From NCBI GenBank assembly GCA_030584185.1, contig CP129495.1, positions 1 through 64,000 on the forward strand: DNA of 64,000 bases, written 5' to 3'. Shown here in pieces: positions 43,126 through 51,374 of this stretch. The notes under the pieces are model-generated. The model saw nothing but the letters and a program-made list of their open reading frames with translations, was not told the origin of the DNA and made no database searches. The translations under genes and the position numbers were made by a program. How positions within the stretch are numbered: the first letter of the stretch is position 1; each line of letters opens with the position of its first letter. This DNA comes from Acidimicrobiia bacterium. GTDB taxonomy: Bacteria; Actinomycetota; Acidimicrobiia; Spongiisociales; UBA11373.

Positions 43126-44212
43126 CGATCACTAGGTCACCCACGGTGAGCTGACCGACTACAACGGGATCGACCTCAACCATGCCATCGGGACTACTCA
43201 GTCCTGTCAGCACCTCAACGTCCGAAGTCACCCCCGCCGGCGTCACAACCGTCACGTAGGTCCTCGAGTCTCCCCTGCTGAAAAGCGCGGCGAGCGGGAC
43301 AGCGAGCACTGGTTCGGGCGTTGAGCGAGACTCGATCTCGATCCTGATCCGGACAGGCTGGGGTCCCTGAACCTCCAGGTCTCGCTGAACAGGTGTGAGT
43401 CTGACAAACACCTCATCGGGCCCGGCGCCCTGCGTGCCCGGGCGTGTCGCGATTTCCGTGACGATCGCTTCAATCGCCGTGAGGCCGATGCCAACTTCAA
43501 CGGTGCCACTATCTCCAACAGCAAGATAATCAACCTCGTCAAGACTCACGGCAGTGTCAATGCCAAGTTCCACGCCGGAGATCTCCAAAATCGGTCCTGC
43601 TGCAATGTCCCCGACCCGAGCGCGTAAGTCGCCCACGCGGAACGGAACAGTTGCGACAATCAGGATTTCGGTTCTCGGTGCTGGCCTTCCCGGGAGAGGT
43701 GAGTACCCTTGGGATTCGTAGAGCATCTGAATGGCGTCTCGGGTTGCGCGTCCGTAGATCCCGTTTGTGGGTCCGTCGTAGAGTCCCAGCTGTGTGAGCG
43801 CCTCCTGCAGAACCGCGATGTCCTTCCCGGTTGCCCCGGCTGTGGCGGTGCGGAACAGCGGGAACTCTCCAGGTAGAACGATTGCCGGGCGACCCGCGAT
43901 CTCGTAAACGACGTCTCCCTCGTTGATGATTGTTCCCGCCTCGGGAAGCCACGTGATGACCGGCAGGAGGCCGCTCACCTCAACATCAGCCGCGGATAGT
44001 GTGCCGAGGCTGTCGAACCCGAGCGTGCCACGAGTGACCACTTGATTCGTGATGCGCACCAGCTGAACAGGCACCGTGACTGGTTGGGGGGGCGGCAGAG
44101 TGGTTTCCGCAGACGCCTCCTGGGGTGTAGCGAGCTTAGAAATCGCGATCGAGGCAGCGATCGCCGCCATCAAAGTCGTAGACAGAAACGCGATGAAGAT
44201 GCGACGGTTCAT
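43103..44212 (-). CDS. Secretion adaptor with peptidoglycan-binding domain
   Basis: The 369-residue protein starts with one membrane anchor (residues 4-25). A beta-barrel-like segment follows, then a peptidoglycan-binding type 1 domain at about 127-170 (GKDIAVLQEALTQLGLYDG, RATRDAIQML), and a C-terminal half with HlyD/MacA-type features (VGDIAAGPILEI, PVLAVPLAALF). Such adaptors bridge a MacB-type ABC pump and the cell wall in Gram-positive bacteria. The order lipoprotein-adaptor-ATPase-permease and spacing of only a few bases support a single complex. Confidence 0.85.
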   Translation of the reverse strand: MNRRIFIAFLSTTLMAAIAASIAISKLATPQEASAETTLPPPQPVTVPVQLVRITNQVVTRGTLGFDSLGTLSAADVEVSGLLPVITWLPEAGTIINEGDVVYEIAGRPAIVLPGEFPLFRTATAGATGKDIAVLQEALTQLGLYDGPTNGIYGRATRDAIQMLYESQGYSPLPGRPAPRTEILIVATVPFRVGDLRARVGDIAAGPILEISGVELGIDTAVSLDEVDYLAVGDSGTVEVGIGLTAIEAIVTEIATRPGTQGAGPDEVFVRLTPVQRDLEVQGPQPVRIRIEIESRSTPEPVLAVPLAALFSRGDSRTYVTVVTPAGVTSDVEVLTGLSSPDGMVEVDPVVVGQLTVGDLVIVGTAPSG

Positions 44213-44219
44213 CAGCGAG

Positions 44220-45194
44220 TTACTGCTCGGGGGAAACGATGTTCAGGAACTCGCCATACCGGTCAACAGCCGAGCGCGCCTCATCGACCGCCAAGGCAAG
44301 GCGATCCCCATTGCTCCGAAGCCACTCTGCTTCGTACTCTGCTCGGACCAAACGCTCGGTTGTTGCCTGCGCTTCGAAGCAGGCACGCGCCGACTGGTTG
44401 TAGGCGCGCTCGTTCGCAGCAACTACGAGCAGCTGTTCCTGCGCGTCCTGATAGGACAGATCACCCTCTCGATAGTGATCGAAGATCGCGGAGGCCTCCG
44501 CCTGAAATCGGTTTGAGGCCTGTTCCATTCCCCCCCTCTCGAATCCCTGATTCGCGACACACGCCATCGCATCCTCTGCCGCCTTGATGACGCGGGCGTC
44601 CTGGGTAACCCGCGCGTTAAGATCTCCAGTCTCGATCGTCAACCATGAGGCCAGCGATGCGAGCGGATCAGGGAACTGCGCGATAGCTGTGCTCCAGCAT
44701 TTCGCCTCGTCTTCCGAGTACTCAGGAGAACCCGGCTCGCTGGGAAGGGGCTCAGGTGCGGCTAGGACTTCGAGCAAGTTGAGGAAGTACTCCGCAACAT
44801 CTCCCGTAAGTGAACTGCGAGGTCCCGCGGAGACGTTGGGTTCCTCGACCGATGGCAGATCGTTAAGACTGAAGTCCCATCCCTGGGCCACCATGCAATC
44901 AACGATCGCTTCGTATCTGGCGAGGTCCACGGCTCGAAGGATCTCGGACTCCGAGTAGCCAAGGACCTCTTCGATGGCTGCCTCAACCGGAAGTACGCGA
45001 CCTGTGTAGGCTCCTTCAGCCGCTCCCTGGTCACCTGCCTCGCCCTTCGCGCAGGCGATCACGACGAGCATGGACAGCGACACAAGCACCGCTCGACCTG
45101 CACGCCTCCGCCCGCAGTATCCCCCAGGGCGATTCGCACCGGATAAGACAACAGCTGCTGTACGCGCCGGTCTCACTCGCTTGTGTACCCTCAC
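44220..45194 (-). CDS. Lipoprotein of the export cassette, unknown
   Basis: The 324-residue product has a lipobox LVVIAC with cysteine at about residue 48. The 47 residues before it are longer than a usual signal, so the true start may be an internal GTG nearer the hydrophobic run. The mature part is acidic and helical. It contains several cysteines (IVDCMVAQGW, EAKCWS, MACVANQGF, RACFEAQA), with a repeated C-x(2-3)-Q-G-W/F style pattern (DCMVAQGW and ACVANQGF). It lies 7 bp before the adaptor gene and 75 bp after the small secreted protein. I infer a surface sensor, immunity or accessory role, but no motif proves it. Confidence 0.65.
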   Translation of the reverse strand: MRVHKRVRPARTAAVVLSGANRPGGYCGRRRAGRAVLVSLSMLVVIACAKGEAGDQGAAEGAYTGRVLPVEAAIEEVLGYSESEILRAVDLARYEAIVDCMVAQGWDFSLNDLPSVEEPNVSAGPRSSLTGDVAEYFLNLLEVLAAPEPLPSEPGSPEYSEDEAKCWSTAIAQFPDPLASLASWLTIETGDLNARVTQDARVIKAAEDAMACVANQGFERGGMEQASNRFQAEASAIFDHYREGDLSYQDAQEQLLVVAANERAYNQSARACFEAQATTERLVRAEYEAEWLRSNGDRLALAVDEARSAVDRYGEFLNIVSPEQ

Positions 45195-45269
45195 TTTCGC
45201 CCACGCGGGAGGACCCGCGCGGGAGTCCTTACCGAACCTGCCATGCGGAACTTACCGTGCCCCAACCTC

Positions 45270-45683
45270 CTAGAAACCGTAGTTCGATCCGGTGGTCGCA
45301 CAGGTCCGCGTGTATGGCCAACTGATCAATTCCTTGCATAGCCGGAAGTACGCGAAGCTGTTGTTGTCATAATACGTGAACTGCACCCACTCGCCATATG
45401 AGGGCTGCGACTTGAAGTAGCCGGTACTCGGCCAGGACTCAAAGAAAACGAAGGCGCCATCGGTCGCAGTATCGTGCACCTTCCCTACGTAATAGAGGTC
45501 CCCGTCGCAGGTCGAGGCATAGGCTACGGTTTCCTCGCCCCATCCCGCCGACGACCACCACGGAACGTCCCACCTACAGTGCGCGTTCGCGCTGCGCATG
45601 CTCACGATGCTGAACGCAACGACAAGCACTCCCAGAACCGCGCCAACCAACGGCCTACGCCATGTCGTGACCACTTTCCACAC
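45270..45683 (-). CDS. Small secreted aromatic, four-cysteine protein at the head of the export cassette
   Basis: The 137-residue product has a typical Sec signal peptide (RRPLVGAVLGVLVVAFSIVS, then SANA at 31-34, cleavage likely after A34). The mature 103 residues are short, rich in Trp, Tyr and Phe (for example DVPWWSSAGWGE and YGEWVQFTYYDNNSFAYF) and hold four cysteines (C36, C59, C116, C128), which could form two disulfides. No known family fits. In particular it does not match lactococcin 972 motifs. As first gene before a lipoprotein, adaptor and MacB-like pump it may be the exported or sensed ligand, bacteriocin-like at most. This is inference. Confidence 0.65.
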   Translation of the reverse strand: MWKVVTTWRRPLVGAVLGVLVVAFSIVSMRSANAHCRWDVPWWSSAGWGEETVAYASTCDGDLYYVGKVHDTATDGAFVFFESWPSTGYFKSQPSYGEWVQFTYYDNNSFAYFRLCKELISWPYTRTCATTGSNYGF

Positions 45684-46127
45684 CCCCAGTCCGTTGACTG
45701 CCCCCTGCCGCCATCATGGTGAGGAACGGTCGATGGTGCCCACTAGGGCCAAAGGTCCCGATTCCCGAATCGAAGCCATAGGTTGTTCGGTGTCCAGGGA
45801 TTCGAGGGGACACGTGCCCTGGTGCTGCTCCATCGTCAGGTGGTTGACAAATCCTCGTCGCGGCCTCCGGCGGCGGTGCCGCCCTCCCCAAGCCCTTATG
45901 CCCGGGGTAATCGCCTCGACCTGGCGCTCGACGGGGATCTCGAGGGGGATGTCGAGGGGGGAACAAACCGAACTTCCCGATCCTATGGATCTAGGCGACC
46001 CGCCAGCCGAAATCGGAAGCCTCGGCGATGGGCAGTCGGCCAGCCGACGCCTGCGGAAACTCACAAGGCGAGTCGTACCCCGAGTCGGACTGTGTTGGGA
46101 GTTTGTCGGCGGTATCAAGTCGAGGTG
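45684..46127. other. Intergenic stretch between the cassette and the DUF6119 gene
   Basis: I see no convincing gene in these 444 bp. Overlapping frames exist on both strands but give low-complexity, Arg/Pro/Ser-rich proteins. It should hold the promoter of the minus-strand cassette just upstream of 45683. A small 12-bp tandem repeat occurs at 45928-45963 (TCGACGGGGATC, TCGAGGGGGATG, TCGAGGGGGGAA). Confidence 0.5.
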
Positions 46128-47759
46128 CTACGAGGCAGCCGGGGTCCAGGGGAGCCCCGCAAGGGAGACTCCTACGCCCATGTTCCCGAGGGTGCGTGCT
46201 GCTTGCGCCAGCGCCACCTGGCTGAAGAAGGGCAGGTCCTCCGCAGGGCTCCCATTGTGTGCTGTTCCGAGGATCAGGTACACGACGTTGTAGTCCGATC
46301 CAACCTTGCCGTCTTCAGCGAGGTCTACGAAAGTAGGGTTGAGGCGCCTGATCCTCGAGGTCAGCCGCCTTCGGAAGGCTTCGTCGCCGAGGACTGAGTC
46401 CATTGCCACCGTCGCTTGACTCCACAGGTGGCTGAGGGTGCTCGACTGAGATCGTCGCTTCGCGAACACGAGAGTCTTGCGATCCGGCAGCGCGAGATCG
46501 CAGAACTCGATCTTGTTGGCACCGCCTCCGATGGGGATGGTCTTCTTGTCGAGCAGCAGCGCGCCCAGCTCACTCGCGGCCCGCTTGTTGTAGGCGGGCT
46601 CGTCATCTGTGTCCATGAGCACGGGGAACCGGACTGAGCTCAGTCGTATTCGAGCTGTGTCAGATCGAATCCGCTTCACGAAGTCTGACTCGATCTGGTA
46701 CCAGTCTCCATCTACGAGTTGGTAGGTCTCGCCCGCGGGACCGTCGACTTCGGCGATCAGGCATCGATAGACGCTCGCCAGGTTTCGATGCTCTGCGCCC
46801 TCGTAGCGGATGAGCACCTTGTCTCCATGTATCCGATCGATGCTTACGTCGTCTTCGCGCGTCGATAGGTACTCCTCAAGTCGGAGATCCGTGCGGAAGG
46901 TCTTCTCGCGGCCTCTCTCGCTTGAGAAAGCGAAGCCTTCGAGTTTCTCCAGTTCAAGCACTTCAGGCGCGGCGAGGTATAGGCAGCGGAACTCCGAGTC
47001 TCCTTGCTCGCCGACAGCAATGAGTGCGGCCGCGAGCTTCCGGTCCAAGGACTCAGAGGTGTCCTCATCGACTCGTTGCACGAAGTCCACGAATGCGAAG
47101 TCGGTCTTGTAGTCGTCGCGACGAGAGATCTGAAGGAGATCTCGGGCCTTCTCGGCTAGCCCTTCGGCGCTTATGCGCACATCAATCGTGACGCCCGTCG
47201 ATCCTCTCACAAGCGGGCCAACCACTGCTTCGTAGAGGCTCTTGGTCGCCCCGGCGGCACCCTGAAGGATGTCCCTGAAGATGTCGAGAGAGAAGGCGCC
47301 AAGGTCGGTGCCGCTGCTCGACTGAAGGGTCGTTCTAACAACGACATCATCCTGGCGCCATGTGTTGAAGCCCCGCAGGCGTGCCGGATCTACCGTGTTG
47401 AGAGCGACCCGGATCCCAAATGTCCGATCGACATAGCGCTGGTTGATCAGGTAGCGGCCGTGCCCGAACGTGAAGCAGACGATCCGGCTGTTCGGACCGG
47501 AAATGGCCGGTCGTAGGACGAGGAGCGCGCTCGTGGTGCGGATCGCTGGAGCCCGGAGATCATCGCTTGAGATCGGGTCGAGGAACTCGACCCACCATGG
47601 GACCGTCTCTTCCGACGTCTTTAGATAGAGGGCGCCCTCCAGCCCTGACTCACGTGTGAGTCTCTTCTCGGTCAACCCGTCTACGCCGCGCACTACATCC
47701 TCTCGAGACGTTCCCGGCCTCATCAGAAACGCGGTCAGGTGGCGACGAGCATCGACCAT
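46128..47759 (-). CDS. DUF6119 / TIGR04141 sporadically distributed protein
   Basis: The 543-residue protein matches the TIGR04141 family over its length: an N-terminal ARRHLTAFLMRPG, FGHGRYLINQRYVDRTFGIR near 125, the ALNTVDPARLRGFNTWRQDD block, a SLDIFRDILQGAAGATKSL block and a C-terminal nuclease-like DLALPDRKTLVFAKRRSQSS with a HLWSQA segment. The last resembles a conserved K/H-containing core. The family is known for patchy presence on mobile DNA and near restriction or defense genes. Its function is not established. The ATG at 47759 matches the family start, so the upstream open frame is dropped. It is likely cargo of the element. Confidence 0.8.
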   Translation of the reverse strand: MVDARRHLTAFLMRPGTSREDVVRGVDGLTEKRLTRESGLEGALYLKTSEETVPWWVEFLDPISSDDLRAPAIRTTSALLVLRPAISGPNSRIVCFTFGHGRYLINQRYVDRTFGIRVALNTVDPARLRGFNTWRQDDVVVRTTLQSSSGTDLGAFSLDIFRDILQGAAGATKSLYEAVVGPLVRGSTGVTIDVRISAEGLAEKARDLLQISRRDDYKTDFAFVDFVQRVDEDTSESLDRKLAAALIAVGEQGDSEFRCLYLAAPEVLELEKLEGFAFSSERGREKTFRTDLRLEEYLSTREDDVSIDRIHGDKVLIRYEGAEHRNLASVYRCLIAEVDGPAGETYQLVDGDWYQIESDFVKRIRSDTARIRLSSVRFPVLMDTDDEPAYNKRAASELGALLLDKKTIPIGGGANKIEFCDLALPDRKTLVFAKRRSQSSTLSHLWSQATVAMDSVLGDEAFRRRLTSRIRRLNPTFVDLAEDGKVGSDYNVVYLILGTAHNGSPAEDLPFFSQVALAQAARTLGNMGVGVSLAGLPWTPAAS

Positions 47760-47829
47760 GTGGTGAAGGCTACTAACTGCTCCCAGGCCTCCGCCTTCGC
47801 TTGTGCAACTTGGCTTCGCTTGGTCAAGG

Positions 47830-47852
47830 ACACGCCCCCTGCGGGGGCGTGT
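47830..47852 (-). terminator. Perfect 10-bp hairpin downstream of rep
   Basis: ACACGCCCCC at 47830-47839 and GGGGGCGTGT at 47843-47852 pair perfectly around a TGC loop. It lies 126 bp past the stop of the minus-strand replication gene and 71 bp before the start of the DUF6119 gene. It may terminate rep transcription. In a rolling-circle replicon a hairpin here could also serve replication. It lacks a T-run. Confidence 0.55.
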
Positions 47853-47978
47853 GAGCGTGTCGCCCGGGGCTCTTGAGTGTCTGAGCGGAGTTGGAGACAC
47901 GGTTTCGCCCTGGTGAGGAGAGGTGGCAGTCGATCTTGGGCGCGTCGACTACGGCGCTGGTCAGGGGCTGGCGATGGG

Positions 47979-49367
47979 CTAGAAGGGGTCGGGAAGGTCG
48001 CGCGGGGGTGCGTGAGGCTGACTTGGGTTGTTGTCTGAGTGTCGGGATGGGTGTCTGGATGGGTGACTGGATGGCCCGATCCACCTCCATCTCGCGGGGA
48101 TCGCGGGGCGTTGGCTAGTGGCGGCGGCGTATCTGGCTCGGTTTCGCCGGAGCGCGGTGAAGGTGAGCCCCTTGGGTCGGCAGTGCCTTCCGTAGACGGG
48201 GAGCCACCGACCGGGATGGCGGCGGCTCTCTCGGTGTTCGGTGGCCCAGTGCTGGGACTTGGTGATCGGCTGGCTGCGGATACCGAGGTGTTCGGCGTAC
48301 CTGCCGAGGCGGTGGCGCACCTCACACCGACAGGTGCGGCAGCGGAGGGTGTCAGCGTCGGCGAGGGCCAGTTCTCCGCCACAGGTCGGATTGGGACAGG
48401 GGGCGCCGGGTCGACGGGCGGCGCGTTCGACAGCGACGTGTTGCGATGCTCGCTCAAGACGCTGGAAGTGGGTCTTGGCGTGTGGATTGGCTGCGGTGCT
48501 CCGTACCGTCGACGGGGCGCCTTTGGTGACGTACTTGGCGATGTAGGCGGAGATGCGCCCGACCTGGCGACCGTCGGGGCTGTTCGGGTCGTTGGTGAGA
48601 TGCTGGAGATCGGCGATGTGCCCCCATCCTCGGTTGGGGTTGGCGTACGACTCGTTGGTCCGGTCGATTGCCCTGCGGAGTTGCTCCTCGGTGATGTTGC
48701 CAGCGAGGAGTACGTGGAGATGGGCTAAACCTCGCCGCTGGACTTCGCGGGCTTTGAGGAACTCGGGCCGGTGTCCGAGCTCGCGTTCAAGGTAGACCAT
48801 CAGGCGGCTCCAACGGTCACCGAGTTCCCAGTTCCACTCCGCAGCCGCGGCGTAGTCGAACGCATCGAGATCGACGGGCAACCCGGCAAGCGGATCGTCC
48901 GGCCCATGAATCACCGGGGCCACGGACCGGGATCGACGACCGGCCAGTTTGGCCTTGCCACGGGCGTGTTTGGTGCACCATGCGCAGACGGCGCGTGGCC
49001 GCTGCGCCGCCAGATGTCGTGCCCGGGCAGGGCCCTTCGTGTAACGAGCCCGCCAGTACGCGACGTGGTACCGGTGGATGACGCGCAACTCGGCTGGTGC
49101 ATCGGTGCGCCACATCGGCGGCGCGGTGAGGGTGACGAAGGTGACGGTGCCACCGGGTTCAAGGCGCTGCCAGACTCCGCTGCGGGTGATCGCCTTGGCA
49201 TCGCCCTGGTAGAGCGCGGCGCAGCCTGGGCACAGATCGAAGCTGGTCGCCTTACAGCGCGACAACTCCCGGCGCCCGGTGCGTTCGTCCACGAACAGGC
49301 AAGGACGGACACACCCGAACGGCGTCGAACGCGACTGGGCGGACCCGGTCTCCCGAGGGGCGGCCAC
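47979..49367 (-). CDS. RepSA-like rolling-circle replication initiator
   Basis: The 462-residue protein resembles the RepSA-type initiators of actinobacterial plasmids and integrative elements. N-terminal Cys pairs (GCVRPCLF, FDLCPGCAALYQGDA) look like zinc sites. FVTLTAPP at 77-84 is motif 1. HLH at 216-218 (in GLAHLHVLLAG) is the HUH metal motif. YIAKYVTKG at 275-283 holds the likely nicking tyrosine. A further CPNPTCGG...CRTCRC cluster follows. It would nick the origin and prime rolling-circle replication of the excised circle. The proposed start is a GTG. The protein's C-terminal tail is Pro/His/Ser-rich. Confidence 0.83.
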   Translation of the reverse strand: MAAPRETGSAQSRSTPFGCVRPCLFVDERTGRRELSRCKATSFDLCPGCAALYQGDAKAITRSGVWQRLEPGGTVTFVTLTAPPMWRTDAPAELRVIHRYHVAYWRARYTKGPARARHLAAQRPRAVCAWCTKHARGKAKLAGRRSRSVAPVIHGPDDPLAGLPVDLDAFDYAAAAEWNWELGDRWSRLMVYLERELGHRPEFLKAREVQRRGLAHLHVLLAGNITEEQLRRAIDRTNESYANPNRGWGHIADLQHLTNDPNSPDGRQVGRISAYIAKYVTKGAPSTVRSTAANPHAKTHFQRLERASQHVAVERAARRPGAPCPNPTCGGELALADADTLRCRTCRCEVRHRLGRYAEHLGIRSQPITKSQHWATEHRESRRHPGRWLPVYGRHCRPKGLTFTALRRNRARYAAATSQRPAIPARWRWIGPSSHPSRHPSRHSDNNPSQPHAPPRDLPDPF

Positions 49368-49708
49368 GGCGGCAGGGAGGTGCCGTTAGGACGCCGTGGC
49401 CGCACCGGCACAAGCCGGCTTGCCCTCGGGCTCCCGCACCCGGGCCGCGGTCTGCAGCAACGCTGCAACACACGCCAGGGTGGCGGGATCGGTGACCCGC
49501 TCCGGAAGACCCTGAGCGAGCCGTGACCGAGAAACGAAAGAGGGGATGCGCTCCCTTGCAGGCGAGGACATGCGGCACCTCCCGGTGCAACATGTCCCGA
49601 CTGGCAAACTTGCACATCCCCTAGGGATGACGGCCCAACTCGGGACGAGTGGGTTGTTGGGGACCAAACTACATAGCTGTGACCCGCTTGTAAAGGGGGA
49701 CCCGGAGA
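49368..49708. other. Divergent intergenic region, candidate promoters and origin
   Basis: These 341 bp separate the minus-strand rep gene from a small plus-strand ORF. I see no gene I trust. Palindromic and repeated words occur (TGCAACATG at about 49590 and TTGCACATC at about 49609; GCAGCAACGCTGC near 49453). Such regions usually hold control sites or the double-strand origin in RepSA-type replicons, but no nick site can be identified here. Confidence 0.4.
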
Positions 49709-50022
49709 ATGCAGCGCTATCCGCATGACACCGTGCGGCTCGAAAGAGACCGACCACCACAGCAGCTGGTGGAACAGATCCGCTCCACCGTGGCCCGCCA
49801 GCATGGAATCGGCACCTTCCGGCTGCACAGCAGGTCGGGCCGCCGACTCGCCTACCGGCTCCGCGACCTGCTCGAAGCTGACTTTGACGTCGTGGTGTCG
49901 GTAGCGGACCCCAACCAGGACTCACCCCGCCACCAGGACTGGCGCAGCCGCTGGGTTGAACCTCCCCGGGTTTCTTGGAGGCTTTGGGGTGTCCTGGGTT
50001 TGGCGGAGGCAGCTTTCTGGAT

Positions 50023-50871
50023 TCATGCTGCCGGTGTCGATTGATGTCGAGCTTCGAACTCGACTGGTGTGATCATGCCAAGTGCCGAGTGCCGTCGCTG
50101 CCGATTGTGCCAGATCTCGAGATACTCGAAGATTGCCGTCGCCAGCTCGACTCGAGTCTTCCACCGCCGGGTGTTCAACAGTTCGACCTGCATCCGGCTC
50201 CAGAACGATTCGATGACCGCATTGTCGAAGCAATCCCCGATCGAGCCCATCGACGGGACCAATCCGGAATCGACGGCGCGTTGGGTGAACGCCCACGACG
50301 TGAACTGCGTGCCCTGGTCGCTGTGGATCACGGTCACACCGCCGATGGGCCGGCGGTTATCGATGGCCATCCCGAGGGCGTTGGTCACCAGGCTGGCGGT
50401 GGCAGTCGAATCGATTGACCAGCCGACCACGCGTCGAGAGAATGTGTCCAGGACAACAGCGCAGTAGACCTTGCCTTCCCGGGTGGGATGTTCGGTGATG
50501 TCAGTTACCCACAAACGATCTGGCCGGTCACGACCGAAACGGCGGTCGACCAGGTCCGATGCGGTCGCCATGTTGGGAACCTTGCGAAACTTCGGCCTTC
50601 CGGATAGACCGTGGATGCCAGCCCGGCGCATCAGCATCGCCACCGCCTCAAGCCCGACGGCGATGCCGTGGCCGAGGGTGAGTTCGGCGTGCACCCGCCG
50701 AGCACCGTAGGCAGCCTTGGCGTCGGCGTGGATCTTGCTGATCAGCTCGCTCAACCATGCGTGACGCACCGCTCGAGGCGACAGCGGACGGTCCAGCCAC
50801 CCGTAATAGCCCGACACCGACACCCCCAACACCCGACAGGCCTTCTCCACGGGGAGTCCTTCTGCGGCCAT
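50023..50871 (-). CDS. IS3-family transposase OrfB (DDE integrase core)
   Basis: OrfB carries the HTH_21 region (AAYGARRVHAELTLGHGI) and the rve-type DDE core: first Asp in WVTDITEHPTREGKVYCAVV, second Asp in VIHSDQGTQFTS and Glu in FDNAVIESFW, followed by EYLEIWHNRQRRHSALG. All three acidic residues are present. It can be read alone from the ATG at 50871, which overlaps the OrfA stop, or as an OrfAB fusion by -1 frameshifting at 50895-50901, which makes the active transposase in this family. Confidence 0.92.
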   Translation of the reverse strand: MAAEGLPVEKACRVLGVSVSGYYGWLDRPLSPRAVRHAWLSELISKIHADAKAAYGARRVHAELTLGHGIAVGLEAVAMLMRRAGIHGLSGRPKFRKVPNMATASDLVDRRFGRDRPDRLWVTDITEHPTREGKVYCAVVLDTFSRRVVGWSIDSTATASLVTNALGMAIDNRRPIGGVTVIHSDQGTQFTSWAFTQRAVDSGLVPSMGSIGDCFDNAVIESFWSRMQVELLNTRRWKTRVELATAIFEYLEIWHNRQRRHSALGMITPVEFEARHQSTPAA

Positions 50872-51176
50872 CACCCGGATCGCCGCGAATCGCCTTTTGG
50901 GGAGGCCTCGCCCTTCAACAACTCGGTGGCTCGCCGGTGGATAGCGACCTCGATCTCCAACTCCCGAATCCGCCTCCGGGCAGCGACCAGCTCGGCCTTC
51001 TCCCCAGACGTCAACCCCGGCTCCACGCCAGCGTCGATGCGGGCCTGACGTCGCCACGTGTAGATCGACTGGTCGCTGATCCCCAGCTCGGCCGCCACCT
51101 CCGCCACCCGGCGGCCACCCTCGACCAGGTCCACCACACGGCGCCGGAACTCCCCCGGATACCCTCTGCGTGCCAT
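50871..51176 (-). CDS. IS3-family transposase OrfA
   Basis: The 101-residue protein has the helix-turn-helix of IS3 OrfA (FRRRVVDLVEGGRRVAEVAA, LGISDQSIYTWRRQARID) and a C-terminal leucine-zipper-like helix (EKAELVAARRRIRELEIEV). It binds the IS ends. Near its end the minus strand reads CCCAAAA (plus-strand TTTTGGG at 50895-50901), a canonical X-XXY-YYZ slippery heptamer in the right phase for a -1 shift into OrfB. Confidence 0.9.
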   Translation of the reverse strand: MARRGYPGEFRRRVVDLVEGGRRVAEVAAELGISDQSIYTWRRQARIDAGVEPGLTSGEKAELVAARRRIRELEIEVAIHRRATELLKGEASPKGDSRRSG

Positions 51177-51374
51177 AGGTCCTCCTCACAGACCATGACA
51201 GCAGAATCCAACAATCCGCCTCCGCAGAACCCGGGGCACACCAGGTCACCGAACTCCTAGTCAGAACCCCATCCCACTAACCATCCACAAGGCCATCCCG
51301 GGACCCGGCTGTTCCACAACCCTGCGACCGTTAGACCTGCCTCTCGATTCGGCCGGAGGCACCTCCGGGATACC

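Larger units (their letters stand above)
49957..51244 (-). mobile_element. Complete IS3-family insertion sequence, 1288 bp
   Basis: The ends align as imperfect inverted repeats: TG-N5-CCCCGGGTT-N4-GGAGGC at the left (from 49957) and the same pattern read backwards from 51244. GGT is duplicated at 49954-49956 and 51245-51247. The two-ORF transposase is intact. Sitting inside a small ORF of the larger element, it arrived after or together with that element. IS3-family insertions normally make 3-4 bp duplications, which agrees. Confidence 0.92.
49709..51281 (+). pseudogene. Small unknown ORF split by the IS3-family element
   Basis: An ORF starts at ATG 49709 and runs to 49956, where the insertion sequence begins. 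Removing the IS and one copy of its GGT duplication joins codon GT from 49955-49956 to C at 51248. The frame then reads on through VTELLVRTPSH to TAA at 51279-51281, for a total of about 93 residues. The protein (start MQRYPHDTVRLERDRPP) has a helical middle LVEQIRSTVARQHG and no named family. It is divergent from rep. It could be a small regulator or recombination factor. This is open. Confidence 0.7.

Noticed and set aside
45270-45683. Lactococcin 972-type bacteriocin
   Set aside because: Signal peptide and size fit loosely, but the family motifs are absent and the neighbouring multi-helix immunity protein is not present.
45598-46397. Several overlapping frames on both strands between the secreted-protein gene and the DUF6119 gene
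   Set aside because: Arg/Ser/Pro-rich low-complexity products with no family and mutual overlap. They are treated as non-coding.
49252-49617. Minus-strand frame upstream of rep
   Set aside because: Overlaps the rep start in another frame and has no recognizable protein features.
49957-51241. IS right end at 51241 (CACA)
   Set aside because: It gives no target duplication. Ending at 51244 gives both a GGT duplication and exact spacing of the inverted repeats.
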